Assembly (NCBI RefSeq): GCF_022654015.1
Contig: NZ_CP073063.1
Span: 2,356,001-2,420,000 of the forward strand
Source: Brevundimonas diminuta
GTDB lineage: Bacteria; Pseudomonadota; Alphaproteobacteria; Caulobacterales; Caulobacteraceae
Length of the DNA: 64,000 nt
Reading direction: 5' to 3'
Positions 16,362 to 25,324 of the stretch are shown here, piece after piece (position 1 is the first letter of the stretch; each line of letters opens with the position of its first letter). The notes beneath the pieces were generated by a model. The model searched no databases. It was not told where the DNA came from and was given only the letters and a program-made list of their open reading frames with translations. The translations under genes and the position numbers were made by a program.

Positions 16362-17981
16362 TCACTTCTTGGCGCCGCCCTTTTGGCCCGTGCGGATCCG
16401 GCCAGAGCGCGACACCTGGCGGGCGCCGCCGCGCGCGCCCTTCTGGACCGCCACGGACGAACCGGCCTTCTTCGACGCGCTGGACTTCAACCCGCCAAGA
16501 ATCTTGGGCTGGGCCTTGCGGGTCTTCTTCTGCTCCAGCGCCTTGCCGGGCAGTTTGGACAGGGCCTCTTCCTTCTCGGCCTTCTTGACGCGGCGCGGCG
16601 CGGTCTTGGCGTCGCCCTTGTAGCGTTCGGGTCCCGACTTGGCGCCGCCCTCGGCATAGGGGTTCACGCCGCTGGACTTGACGTTAAGGCGGATTGGCGT
16701 GCCCGGCAGGTCGAAGCTCTCGCGGATCGAGTTGACCAGATAGCGCTTGTAATGCTCCGGCATCGACTCGGCGCGATTGGCCATCAGCACGAAGGTCGGC
16801 GGGCGGGCCTTGGTCTGGGCGATGTATTTCGGCTTGATCCGCTTGCCGTCCACGGCGGGGGGCGGGTGCCGCTGGGTGGCCATGGACAGCCAGGTGTTCA
16901 GGTCCTTGGTCTTCACCTTGACCGACCAGGTGTCATAGGCCTGAAGCACCGCCGGCATCAGCCGCTCGACGCCGCGTCCGCTGTGCGACGACAGGGCCAC
17001 GAACGGCGAACCCTTCAGTTGCGGCAGCTTGTCCTCGGCCATGCCCTTCAGCTTGGCCATGCGGGACTGGGGCTCGTCCTCCAGGTCCCACTTCGACGCG
17101 ACATAGACCAGGGCGCGACCCTCGCGCTCGACCAGATCGGCCAGCTGCAGGTCCTGGGTGTCGAAGGCGTCGTCCTTGTCCATCATCAGGATGACGACTT
17201 CGGCGAAGGTTATGGCCCGGATGGTGTCGGCGACCGACAGCTTCTCCAGCTTCTCCTGCACCCGCGCCTTGCGACGCATGCCGGCCGTATCGACCAGGCG
17301 GATGTTCTTGCCCTCGAACTGCCAGTCGACCGAGATGGAGTCGCGGGTGATGCCCGCTTCCGGTCCGGTCAGCAGCCGGTCGTCGCCGATCAGGCGGTTG
17401 ATCAGCGTGGACTTGCCCGCATTGGGCCGGCCGATGACGGCGATGCGGATCGGCTTGTCCGGCTCGTCGATCTCCTCGACGAAGATGTCCTGCGAGGCCG
17501 CGACGATGGCGGCGTACAGATCGGCCATCCCCTCGCCGTGCTCGGCCGAGATGGCGACGGGTTCGCCGAAGCCCAGGGCGTGCGCCTCGCCGACGCCGCC
17601 GCCGCTCTCGCGGCTCTCGGACTTGTTGGCCAACAGGATGACCGGCTTGTGCACCCGGCGCAGGCGCTCGGCGAAGATCCGGTCCAGCGACGTCACGCCC
17701 TCGCGCGCATCCATCATGAACATGACCAGTTCGGCGTCATCCAGCGCGGCCTCAGTCTGCTCGCGCATCCGGGCTTCCAGGCTGTCGTCGGTGACGTCCT
17801 CGTACCCCGCCGTGTCGATCAGCGTCAGATCCATGTCGCCGATGTTGCCGTCGGCGTAGCGCCGGTCGCGGGTCACGCCGGGGCGATCGTCGACGAGCGC
17901 CAGGCGCTTGCCGACGAGGCGGTTGAACAGTGTCGATTTGCCCACATTGGGGCGGCCGACGATGGCGACCTTCAGAGCCAT
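16362..17981 (-). CDS. der: ribosome biogenesis GTPase Der
   Basis: A 539-residue protein with two GTPase domains: the first opens with VAIVGRPNVGKST (about residue 5), the second with IAVIGRPNAGKST (about residue 192). A KH-like domain follows, with DLNTWLSMATQRHPPP and TPIRLNVKSS. It assists assembly of the 50S subunit. The C-terminus adds a Lys/Arg-rich tail of about 95 residues beyond the E. coli length; basic tails are usual in alphaproteobacterial Der. The first domain has NKSE where most GTPases have NKxD. Confidence 0.97.
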   Translation of the reverse strand: MALKVAIVGRPNVGKSTLFNRLVGKRLALVDDRPGVTRDRRYADGNIGDMDLTLIDTAGYEDVTDDSLEARMREQTEAALDDAELVMFMMDAREGVTSLDRIFAERLRRVHKPVILLANKSESRESGGGVGEAHALGFGEPVAISAEHGEGMADLYAAIVAASQDIFVEEIDEPDKPIRIAVIGRPNAGKSTLINRLIGDDRLLTGPEAGITRDSISVDWQFEGKNIRLVDTAGMRRKARVQEKLEKLSVADTIRAITFAEVVILMMDKDDAFDTQDLQLADLVEREGRALVYVASKWDLEDEPQSRMAKLKGMAEDKLPQLKGSPFVALSSHSGRGVERLMPAVLQAYDTWSVKVKTKDLNTWLSMATQRHPPPAVDGKRIKPKYIAQTKARPPTFVLMANRAESMPEHYKRYLVNSIRESFDLPGTPIRLNVKSSGVNPYAEGGAKSGPERYKGDAKTAPRRVKKAEKEEALSKLPGKALEQKKTRKAQPKILGGLKSSASKKAGSSVAVQKGARGGARQVSRSGRIRTGQKGGAKK

Positions 17982-18012
17982 GTCGGCCTTCTAGCTTAGT
18001 TTGAGCTGAAAA

Positions 18013-19395
18013 TCAGCGGATGCAGATCAGTTGGCCGTTGTCGGTCAGCACATACAGCGCGCCGTTATAGGCGGCCGGCGCAATATAGGCCGGCGCGCCC
18101 AGCTTCAGCGTCGTCTGCGCCACGCCGGTCTTCGGATCGAAGGCGACGGCCTCGCCGAACGAGTTGACCATCACCAGACGGTTGGAGGCCAGCAGCGGTC
18201 CCGACCATTGCGGGCGGATGGTGCGACGGCCGAAGGTTAGGAAGCCGCCCTCGCGGCGCTCGCGGCCCTCGTTCAGTTCGCGCGTCCAATAGATCTGGCC
18301 CGTGTCGCGGTTGGCCGTGATCAGCTGACCCGACTTGGACACCACGAAGACGGCGTCGCCCACCGGCAGGGGCGCGTTCACGCCCGTCACCGGCAGTTGC
18401 CACTTGGGCTGGCCCGAACGCAGGTCCAGCGCCGACATCACGCCCGAATGGCTGACGCCATAGACCATGCCGCGGCTGATGACCGGACGGCCCGCCACGT
18501 CGCGAACTTCCGACAGGGCGCTGGTGCGGCTGGTGCGCGACAGGGTTTCTTCCCACACGGCCTGGCCGTTCAGGGCGCTCAGCGCGACCAGCTGGCCCGA
18601 GGCGAACGGGGCGACGACGGTCGTTCCGCTGACGGCGGGGCTGGAGGCGCGCATGACGCGCGCCGGCTCGGCGATGCCGCGATAGGTCCAGTCCTGGGCG
18701 CCGGTGTTGGCGTCGAAAGCGAACAGCTGGCTGTCGACGTCCACGACGAAGACTCGATTGCCCGAAACGGTCGGGGCGCCGTGGATCGGGGCGTCCACCT
18801 GCTGGGTCCAGACCACCGCGCCGGTGTTGGCGTCCAGCGCCGTCATCGAGCGATAGCCGGACGAGACGAAGACCTTGCCGCCGCCGACGGCGACGCCGCC
18901 GCCGAAGCCGCCGTTGCGGTCACGATCGGCGTTCTTGACGTTGGCCTTCCACAGGATCGCGCCGGTGTCGGCCGAAACCGCCGAAACGGTCGATTCGCCG
19001 TCCAGCACGAAGATCTTGCCGTCGGCGGCCACGATCGGCGCCATGACGTTGCCGACGTGGGCCGATCCCGAGCCGACGCCCCGCTTCCAGGCGATCTGGA
19101 AGTTCGGCGCCGCGATGACGTGCTCGACCAGGTTCTCGGACGTGCCGCCCGGCTGCGTCCAGGCCGTCACGGCCTGCGGACCCGGCAGGAAGAAGTCGCG
19201 GCCCGACAGGGCGGCCGACGGCGACAGGCTCTGTTCGAACTCCAGCACCGAGATGCGTTGCCCGGCCGAGGCGGTCGCGCCGGCGTCTTCCTTGCCGCCG
19301 CCCAGACCGAACGGCAGGTTGCGGCGCACGGTGCCGCAGGACGCCATCGTTGCGGCGACGCCGCAGATCAGCGCGACTTTCAGAACTCGGTTCAT
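18013..19395 (-). CDS. bamB: outer-membrane assembly lipoprotein BamB
   Basis: A lipoprotein with lipobox TMASC (Cys20) and a PQQ-type eight-bladed beta-propeller (repeats such as VSADTGAILWKANV, LDANTGAVVWTQQV, FDANTGAQDWTYRG). It is a BAM-complex subunit that helps fold outer-membrane proteins, which fits the many receptors in this genome. The ATG at 19395 gives a normal lipoprotein leader; a GTG at 19422 would add nine residues. It sits between der and the TPR-like gene, the order also known from E. coli (yfgM-bamB-der). Confidence 0.93.
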   Translation of the reverse strand: MNRVLKVALICGVAATMASCGTVRRNLPFGLGGGKEDAGATASAGQRISVLEFEQSLSPSAALSGRDFFLPGPQAVTAWTQPGGTSENLVEHVIAAPNFQIAWKRGVGSGSAHVGNVMAPIVAADGKIFVLDGESTVSAVSADTGAILWKANVKNADRDRNGGFGGGVAVGGGKVFVSSGYRSMTALDANTGAVVWTQQVDAPIHGAPTVSGNRVFVVDVDSQLFAFDANTGAQDWTYRGIAEPARVMRASSPAVSGTTVVAPFASGQLVALSALNGQAVWEETLSRTSRTSALSEVRDVAGRPVISRGMVYGVSHSGVMSALDLRSGQPKWQLPVTGVNAPLPVGDAVFVVSKSGQLITANRDTGQIYWTRELNEGRERREGGFLTFGRRTIRPQWSGPLLASNRLVMVNSFGEAVAFDPKTGVAQTTLKLGAPAYIAPAAYNGALYVLTDNGQLICIR

Positions 19396-19421
19396 CGGGG
19401 GCGTCCTGTAAGGGGTCGTCA

Positions 19422-20222
19422 CTATTGGGCGGCCGGCGCGGCGGCGGGAGCCGCCTGGGCAGGTGCAGCTTGGGCCGGAGCAGCCTGAGCGGCCGAGGGC
19501 GTCATCGCGTTCGCAGCGCCTGCGGCCGGCGGCGTCGCCTTGGCGGCGGCGTCGATGATGGGCTTGATGGCGGCGGCGGTGCCGGCGTCGATGGATTCTA
19601 CGGCGATCTGGGCGCGCTGACGGATCGAGTCCGGCACGTCCTGACCCAGTTGCAGCAACACGAAGGCCTCACGCGCTTCCTTGGTCTTGCCGTGTTGCAG
19701 GCGCGCCAGGGCCAGGGCTTCCTGGGCGAAGGCGTGCAGCGGGCGCTTGTCTTCGGCCAGCGGCGTCAGGCGCTTTTCGATCTCGGCCAGCGGCGCGGTG
19801 TCCATGACCAGGAAGGCGGCCTTCAGGGCGGGCGGGTCCGACAGGATCGGATCGCTGGACGCCTTGGCGGCTTCGTCGAACAGGCGGACAGCCTCTGGGA
19901 ACTTGTTGGCGCTTACGGCTAGGCCGGCCTGCTGCTGCAGGGCCAGGACCTTGTAGGCGCCGTTGCCTTCCTTGATCGCTTCCTCGAAGGCGGCGCGGGC
20001 GTCCATCGGCTTGTCGGCGCGCAGGGCCTCCATGCCGCGATCATAGGCCTCGGCGGCCTTTGCGGCCTTGTTGGAGTTCAGGCTGTCCCAGCCCCACCAG
20101 CCCAGGGCGCCGATCAGGGCGACGACCAGCACCACGCCGAAAACGGGCAGCCAGGTCTTGGCCAGGCGCTTCAACTTGTCGGAGCGAAGCTCCTCCTCGA
20201 CCTGCTCGAAGACATCAACCAC
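19422..20222 (-). CDS. YfgM-like tetratricopeptide inner-membrane protein
   Basis: 266 residues: a cytosolic N-terminus (VDVFEQVEEELRSDKLKRLAKTW), one membrane helix (about 26-46), and a periplasmic helical domain of the TPR_21 type. It ends in an Ala/Pro-rich tail with repeated PAQAA units that is probably unstructured. YfgM in E. coli is a periplasmic chaperone partner of the Sec translocon. The upstream position next to bamB and der supports the same role. Confidence 0.85.
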   Translation of the reverse strand: MVDVFEQVEEELRSDKLKRLAKTWLPVFGVVLVVALIGALGWWGWDSLNSNKAAKAAEAYDRGMEALRADKPMDARAAFEEAIKEGNGAYKVLALQQQAGLAVSANKFPEAVRLFDEAAKASSDPILSDPPALKAAFLVMDTAPLAEIEKRLTPLAEDKRPLHAFAQEALALARLQHGKTKEAREAFVLLQLGQDVPDSIRQRAQIAVESIDAGTAAAIKPIIDAAAKATPPAAGAANAMTPSAAQAAPAQAAPAQAAPAAAPAAQ

Positions 20223-20301
20223 TGAAACGTCGCCCCAAAATCGCGAAATGCAAACCGGCGCGGACCCTAGAAGGTCGGCTCCCCGCCCGCAACGTCGTCC
20301 G

Positions 20302-21138
20302 TTACTGCGAAGCCGGCTTTTTCGAGAAGTAGGTCTCGACTTCGGCAGGAAAACGGCGGGTTTTCACATCGCTGGCGAAAGCGGCCGCCGCGCGGTCGAT
20401 CTCGATGCGCAGATCGGCGTATTTGCGCACGAACTTCGGGGTCCAGTCGAACATGCCCAGCATGTCGTTGACCACCAGCACCTGACCGTCGCAGGCGGCC
20501 GAGGCACCGATGCCGATGGTGGGAACGTCGATCGTCTCGGTGATCTCGCGCGCCAGCGATTCGGCGACGCCCTCGATGACGATGCAAAAGGCGCCGGCCT
20601 CCGCGACGGCCTTGGCCTCGGCCAGCACCCGGTCGCGCTCGCTCTCGGTCCGGCCCTTGGCCTTGAACCCGCCCTCGGCCAGGATCGCCTGGGGTCGCAG
20701 GCCGACATGGCCCATGACCGGAATGCCGCGCTTGACCAGGAAGGCGACGATCTCGGCCATTTCGATGCTGGTTTCCAGCTTCACCGCCTGGGCGCCCGTC
20801 TCCTTCATCACCCGCACGCAGTTGGCGTAGGCGACCTCCTTGCCGCCTTCATAAGAGCCGAACGGCATGTCCACGACCACCATGGCCCGCTTGGCGCCGC
20901 GCATGACGGCCTGCCCGTGCAGGATCATCATCTCCAGCGTCACGCCGACGGTATTGGGCAGGCCGTGAACCGCCATCCCCAGGCTGTCGCCGACCAGCAG
21001 CACGTCGCAGTGCGGATCCAGCAGGGCCGCCATCGGCGCGTCATAGGCCGTCAGGCAAACGATCGGCTCGCCGCCCTTGCGCCCTGCGATATCGGGCACG
21101 GTGATGCGTTTGACGCTCTCTTGGGTATGGACGGACAT
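20302..21138 (-). CDS. panB: 3-methyl-2-oxobutanoate hydroxymethyltransferase
   Basis: A 278-residue enzyme that adds a hydroxymethyl group from methylene-tetrahydrofolate to 2-oxoisovalerate, the first step of pantothenate synthesis. Family motifs are all present: [22 protein letters not shown] (metal-binding Asp), [15 protein letters not shown] and GHVGLRPQ. The length is typical. It is a single gene between two small operons; panC is not in the window. Confidence 0.97.
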   Translation of the reverse strand: MSVHTQESVKRITVPDIAGRKGGEPIVCLTAYDAPMAALLDPHCDVLLVGDSLGMAVHGLPNTVGVTLEMMILHGQAVMRGAKRAMVVVDMPFGSYEGGKEVAYANCVRVMKETGAQAVKLETSIEMAEIVAFLVKRGIPVMGHVGLRPQAILAEGGFKAKGRTESERDRVLAEAKAVAEAGAFCIVIEGVAESLAREITETIDVPTIGIGASAACDGQVLVVNDMLGMFDWTPKFVRKYADLRIEIDRAAAAFASDVKTRRFPAEVETYFSKKPASQ

Positions 21139-21207
21139 CGCCGGGCCTCCTGACGTGAAGGGGTCAGATAGGCCCCTGCCCCGCCGGTGTCACCCTTGCA
21201 GCCGCGC

Positions 21208-21624
21208 TCACACGTCCTGCGACAGCTTCGCCACGCCCGCCGCCATCAGGGCGACCAGGGCGCCGGCGACGATCCAGAAGGCCATCATGCCCGAGCCGTT
21301 CATCAGGTCCAGCGACCCGACACCCAGACCTTGCAGGCCCAATCCGTCCAGGCCCGACTGCGCTGCGCCCTGCGCCGTGGCGGCCGCCGCTCTCAGGCCT
21401 TGCGCCAGGGTCGTATCACCGTCGGCGGTGAAGTTGATGTTCACCCCCTCGCGCACCGCCAGCACGCCGCCGATCAGTCCGGCCGCCGTCAGGGTCAGGG
21501 CGCGCCAGCGCGACCGCGTCTCCATGCGCGCCTTGACCGTCGCCAGGAACAGGGCCTCGTCCGGCAGGCTCGGCGCCTGGGCGAACAGCCTTTCGATCAT
21601 CGGATCGAATTCGTCAGCCGACAT
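21208..21624 (-). CDS. small membrane protein downstream of an ECF sigma factor, possible anti-sigma
   Basis: About 138 residues: an acidic N-terminal helix (MSADEFDPMIERLF), a first membrane segment near 41-58, a soluble Ala/Gly-rich stretch and a second membrane segment at the C-terminus (MAFWIVAGALVALMAAGVA). Its ATG at 21624 lies inside the end of the sigma gene, a coupled arrangement that is typical of anti-sigma factors. No ZAS-type His/Cys motif is seen, so the anti-sigma role is an inference from position and topology. Confidence 0.72.
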   Translation of the reverse strand: MSADEFDPMIERLFAQAPSLPDEALFLATVKARMETRSRWRALTLTAAGLIGGVLAVREGVNINFTADGDTTLAQGLRAAAATAQGAAQSGLDGLGLQGLGVGSLDLMNGSGMMAFWIVAGALVALMAAGVAKLSQDV

Positions 21625-22171
21625 GGACCGACCTCCCGCCTGAGCCGTGCGCCGGTTGAAGCCGCGCACGGAGTTTATCCAGACCACGTTTGACATGCGA
21701 TTTCACCGTGCCAAGCGGCAAATTCATGGCTGCCGCGATTTCCGGATGCGACATCCCCGCGCCGTGGCACAGGGAGACGCAGACACGCTCGGTCTCGCTG
21801 AGCGTCTTCAACGCCTCGTCCAGGTCCATCAGACCGCCGTGGTCGACAGCCACATCCGCCTGATCGGCCTCGATCTCGGCGACGTAGCGCGCCTCCTTGG
21901 CCACCCGCTTCAGATAGAGCCGCGCGGCGATCTTCTTGATCCAGCCCGCAAACGTCCCCTGTCCGCGAAACTCCGCGCACCGCTGGAACCCTTGCAGGAA
22001 GGCGTCCTGCGCCACGTCGTCGGACAGGGACGGCGTCGCCCCCATTCGGCGCAGCAGCCCCCGCACCGCCGACCCATGCCGACGCACCAGTTCGCCATAC
22101 TCCCGCCGACCGCCGGCCGCCGCCTGGGCGGCCAGCTCCACATCGTGGAAGTCGCGTAGAGACTTGCTCAT
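21614..22171 (-). CDS. ECF-family RNA polymerase sigma factor
   Basis: A 185-residue sigma factor with only regions 2 and 4. Region 2 includes LSDDVAQDAFLQGFQR and FRGQGTFAGWIKKIAARLY. Region 4 includes LSETERVCVSLCHGAGMSHPEIAAAMNLPLGTVKSHVKRG, the -35-binding helix-turn-helix. It is the middle gene of a three-gene minus-strand operon with a DUF6249 membrane protein upstream and a membrane anti-sigma candidate downstream. The inducing signal is unknown. Confidence 0.92.
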   Translation of the reverse strand: MSKSLRDFHDVELAAQAAAGGRREYGELVRRHGSAVRGLLRRMGATPSLSDDVAQDAFLQGFQRCAEFRGQGTFAGWIKKIAARLYLKRVAKEARYVAEIEADQADVAVDHGGLMDLDEALKTLSETERVCVSLCHGAGMSHPEIAAAMNLPLGTVKSHVKRGLDKLRARLQPAHGSGGRSVHVG

Positions 22172-22195
22172 CAGAGCTTCCCCCGCCTGCCGTGG

Positions 22196-22591
22196 TCAGT
22201 CCGCGCCCTTGTTGAAGAAGCTCAGGACGATGAAGGCCAGGCCGATCGTGACGGGAATGCAGGAGATGCCCAGCAGGCCGCTGTCCAGGTTGCCGTTGAA
22301 GTTCCCGCCCAGTTCGCTGACGACCGAGAAGGCGGCGATGCCGATGCCGGACGCCAGCCAGATGACGCCGCGCCGGATGTCCTTGGTGCGCGACGGCAGG
22401 CTCTTCTGCACATCCTTGGTCATGACATCGATCAGTTCGGGCGGCAGCTGCTGGCCCTTGTCCACCGCATGGCGGATGGTTTCCTGCATGTCGCGCTTCT
22501 CGCGATATTTCAGCACCTGCGGGCCGAAGACGATGGCGGTGATCGAACCGAAGACGGCGAACATCGCGAAGATGGGAATGAAGTCTTCCAT
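22196..22591 (-). CDS. DUF6249-type membrane protein
   Basis: 131 residues with an N-terminal membrane helix (FIPIFAMFAVFGSITAIVFG), a charged linker (KYREKRDMQETIRHAVDKGQQLPPELID) and two further helices. This layout and linker are typical of DUF6249 proteins that accompany ECF sigma genes. It starts at the ATG at 22591 and ends 24 bp before the sigma factor. Function unknown; sensing or tuning of the sigma factor is plausible from context. Confidence 0.75.
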   Translation of the reverse strand: MEDFIPIFAMFAVFGSITAIVFGPQVLKYREKRDMQETIRHAVDKGQQLPPELIDVMTKDVQKSLPSRTKDIRRGVIWLASGIGIAAFSVVSELGGNFNGNLDSGLLGISCIPVTIGLAFIVLSFFNKGAD

Positions 22592-22766
22592 TTTGTGTAC
22601 CCCTTGAACCGTTGCAGCAGCCTGATGCGGCGGCCTTCTGATCACAAGAGGCTGGCCGACGCCTCAACGGATGCGCGGCGTTACGTGAAATCTTCGTAAG
22701 GTCGCCGTTTCGGCCGCCGCCTGTTCGGTCTAGGGTCCGGTTTCATCAATCTCAGGAGCGCGTCCC

Positions 22767-23006
22767 ATGGCCCATGTCACCTATCGCATCGTCGAACATG
22801 ACGGCGGCTGGGCCTACAAGTCCGGCGACACCTATTCCGAAACCTTCGCCAGCCACGACGACGCCAAGGCCGCCGCCGTTCGCGCCGCGCGCGAGCAGCG
22901 CGTGCCGGACCAGACCGCCGCGATCGAATACGAGACCGCCGCCGGCAAATGGGTCACCGAAAGCGCCGACGGCCACGACCGCCCCTCGACGGACGTCGAG
23001 GACTGA
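22767..23006 (+). CDS. DUF2188-like small protein
   Basis: A 79-residue soluble protein of the DUF2188 pattern: YRIVEHDGGWAYKSGDTYSETFASHDDAKAAAVRAA, then a strand-rich end (IEYETAAGKWVTES). An AGGAG-like site lies 9 bases upstream of the ATG. It is followed 7 bp later by the lipoprotein phosphatase-like gene, so the two are probably cotranscribed. No known function. Confidence 0.75.
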   Translation: MAHVTYRIVEHDGGWAYKSGDTYSETFASHDDAKAAAVRAAREQRVPDQTAAIEYETAAGKWVTESADGHDRPSTDVED

Positions 23007-23013
23007 GACCGAG

Positions 23014-23823
23014 ATGATCCACCGTCGCACCCTGCTGGCCGCCGCCGCGCTGGCGCCGCTGGCAGGTTGCGCCACGGCCCCAAAGGCCAAGACGCCCGCC
23101 GAACTGAAGCTCGTCACCTTCAACATCTGGCACAACATGGGCGACTGGGCCGCCCGCCGCCCGCTGCTGATCGCCGCCCTGAAGGCCCAGGACGCCGACG
23201 TCATCGCCCTTCAGGAGGTGCTGGAGGACGCCAATGTCGGGCTGGAGAACCAGGCCCGGATGCTGGCGCGCGAGCTGGGCGGCTATCATGTCGCCTTCGT
23301 CTCGACCGACGCCGAGGGCGCCCCGCGTCGCTATGGCAACGCCCTGCTGACCCGCCTGCCGGTTCTGGCCGAGGCCTCGACCAAGCTTGAGCCGCTCGAC
23401 GATTTCCGCACCGCGCTTCGGCTTCGCGTCGCGGTCCAGGGTCGCCCGGTCGATGTCGTCGTCACCCATCTGGCGTGGCAACAGGACGCCGGCCCGGTCC
23501 GCGCCCGCCAGATCGCCTCCCTGCTAGGCTGGCTGCCGCAGGACGGCACGCCCCTGATCGTCATGGGCGACTTCAATGCGACGCAGGAGGATTCCGGCCT
23601 GGCGACCCTGACGGGTCCCCGCTTCTTCAGCGCCCTGCCCCGCGGCGCGGTCACAACCACCCTGAACCCGGCCAAGGGTCACCCCGAGCGCGTCATCGAC
23701 CACATCTTCGTCGAACAGGCCGCCTTCACGCCCGGCGAGGCCCGCCGCTTCGGCGATACGCCAACCAACGGCGAATATCCGTCCGACCACTTCGGCGTCG
23801 TCGCGACCGTCCGGCTCAGGTAA
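23014..23823 (+). CDS. endonuclease/exonuclease/phosphatase-family lipoprotein
   Basis: A 269-residue protein with a lipobox (APLAGC, Cys19) and the EEP fold motifs in order: VTFNIWHNMG, VIALQEV, VVVTHLAW, VMGDFNAT and the C-terminal YPSDHFGVVA. These give the Mg-dependent phosphodiesterase site (Asn, Glu, Asp-Asn, Asp-His). Family members cleave nucleic acids or remove phosphate from lipids or sugars; the membrane anchor points to an envelope substrate. Its end overlaps the convergent YffB-like gene by 8 bp. Confidence 0.88.
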   Translation: MIHRRTLLAAAALAPLAGCATAPKAKTPAELKLVTFNIWHNMGDWAARRPLLIAALKAQDADVIALQEVLEDANVGLENQARMLARELGGYHVAFVSTDAEGAPRRYGNALLTRLPVLAEASTKLEPLDDFRTALRLRVAVQGRPVDVVVTHLAWQQDAGPVRARQIASLLGWLPQDGTPLIVMGDFNATQEDSGLATLTGPRFFSALPRGAVTTTLNPAKGHPERVIDHIFVEQAAFTPGEARRFGDTPTNGEYPSDHFGVVATVRLR

Positions 23824-24163
23824 GTGCCGAGGCGTAGGTTTCGGGCTTGAATCCCACCAGCCGCCGATCCCCCAGATCCAGCACCGGCCGTTTGATCATC
23901 GACGGCTGGGCCGTCATCAGGGCGATCGCCTTCGACTTGTCGATGTCCGCCTTGTCGGCGTCCGGCAGCTTCTTGAACGTCGTCCCGGCCCGGTTCAGCA
24001 CCGTCTCCCAACCGTGCTCGTCGACCCACTGGCCCAGCCGCCCCGCATCCACTCCGGCCTTCTTGTAGTCGTGGAAGACGTAGTCGACCCCCTGCTGTTC
24101 TAGCCAGACCCGGGCCTTCTTCACCGTGTCGCAGTTGGGAATGCCATAGAGGGTGTAGGTCAT
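23816..24163 (-). CDS. ArsC/Spx-family reductase, YffB type
   Basis: A 115-residue thioredoxin-fold protein with the active-site Cys11 in GIPNCDTVKKA, and KRPVLDLGDRRLVGFKPE at the C-terminus, as in the YffB/ArsC-related group. Such proteins are small thiol-dependent reductases of uncertain substrate; a true arsenate-reductase role is not supported by any ars gene nearby. Confidence 0.85.
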   Translation of the reverse strand: MTYTLYGIPNCDTVKKARVWLEQQGVDYVFHDYKKAGVDAGRLGQWVDEHGWETVLNRAGTTFKKLPDADKADIDKSKAIALMTAQPSMIKRPVLDLGDRRLVGFKPETYASALT

Positions 24164-24225
24164 GGGGCTCTCGAAAGTCGTGGATCAAGCGGATCCAGCC
24201 GCTTTCGCCCCCTCGCAAGGCATCG

Positions 24226-25293
24226 TCAACTGTCGGTCAGACGCGACGCCGGCGCTGTGAACGTCGCCGAGAACCCCTCTACGCCGTAACGAAGATCCGC
24301 GCCGCCGCACCCCAGCAGGCCTCTTGCGAGCAGCTTGGCGCCAAATCCGGTCTTGAGCGGCGGATGGGCCGGCGCGCCCCCGCCTTCGATCCACGTCAGA
24401 ACGAGTTCACCCTCATCAAGCCGCCAATCCACGGAAACGCGGCCGCCGGGCTTGGCGAGGGCGCCATGCTTGAACGCGTTCGTTGTCAGTTCGTGGATGA
24501 TCAAGGCGACCGTCTGCGCCACACGCGGCGACAGGTGCACCGAGGGCCCCGAGATGGAAACCGGCCTGCGCACCAAATTACCCACCGCTTCGCGAACGAT
24601 CTCACCGAGGTCGCCGCCATTCCACGCCTTTTCGTCCAGCGTCTGCTGGGTCCGGGCGATGGCGTTCAGTCGCTCGTCGAAACGCTCCAGCACGTCACGA
24701 TCGACGCCCGACAAGGTGCTGCGGGCGACCGCTTGCACCAAGGCGAGGGTGTTCTTCACCCGGTGACCGCATTCGTCGACCAACATCTGCCGGTGTTGCT
24801 CGCCCCGCACCCGCTCGGTCGTTTCAATAGCGATATTCAGGATGCCGACGATCGCGTCGCCGTCCCGTACCGGGCTGTACGACAGTGTCCAGCTGGTGTC
24901 TTCCGCATAGCCGTTTCGAACCATCGTAAGCGGCAGGTCTTCCAGAAAAACGGTTTCGCCTGCCAGCGCCCGTTCCGTCAGGGGGCGCAACACGTCCCAC
25001 ACCTCATGCCAGACATGGTCCAGCGGACGGCCCAGGGCGCTCGGATGCTTTTGTCCGAGCAGCGGAATATAGGCGCCATTGTAGAGCAAGGTGCGCTCCG
25101 GGCCCCACATGACGCTGGCCGCAAAACCCATTCCCATCATCATGTCATAGGTAATGCTCAGCGCGGGCGACCAATCTCGCCTTGGCCCCAGGGGCGTCGT
25201 CGCCCAATCGAACGCGTCAATAAGGGCTGGCATCGGCGCGGCCCCTGTTGACGACGGCATTCGACGAGCAACCGACGAATGCAGCTCCAGCAT
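24226..25293 (-). CDS. HWE-type sensor histidine kinase with PAS domain
   Basis: 355 residues without a membrane segment. A PAS-like sensor part (about 25-160; DWSPALSITYDMMM, WGPERTLLYNGAYIPLLG) is followed by an HWE kinase core: phospho-acceptor His in DECGHRVKNTLALVQ, N-box HELTTNAFKHGAL and the WxE element WIEGGG. HWE kinases of alphaproteobacteria often act in light or general stress pathways. No response regulator is adjacent, so it is an orphan kinase. Confidence 0.9.
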   Translation of the reverse strand: MLELHSSVARRMPSSTGAAPMPALIDAFDWATTPLGPRRDWSPALSITYDMMMGMGFAASVMWGPERTLLYNGAYIPLLGQKHPSALGRPLDHVWHEVWDVLRPLTERALAGETVFLEDLPLTMVRNGYAEDTSWTLSYSPVRDGDAIVGILNIAIETTERVRGEQHRQMLVDECGHRVKNTLALVQAVARSTLSGVDRDVLERFDERLNAIARTQQTLDEKAWNGGDLGEIVREAVGNLVRRPVSISGPSVHLSPRVAQTVALIIHELTTNAFKHGALAKPGGRVSVDWRLDEGELVLTWIEGGGAPAHPPLKTGFGAKLLARGLLGCGGADLRYGVEGFSATFTAPASRLTDS

Positions 25294-25324
25294 CGATCTG
25301 TGATGCGAACCTCATCATCGTCGT

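Noticed and set aside
16239..17999. A 586-codon open frame antisense to der
   Set aside because: It has no recognisable motif, while both GTPase domains of der read cleanly on the other strand.
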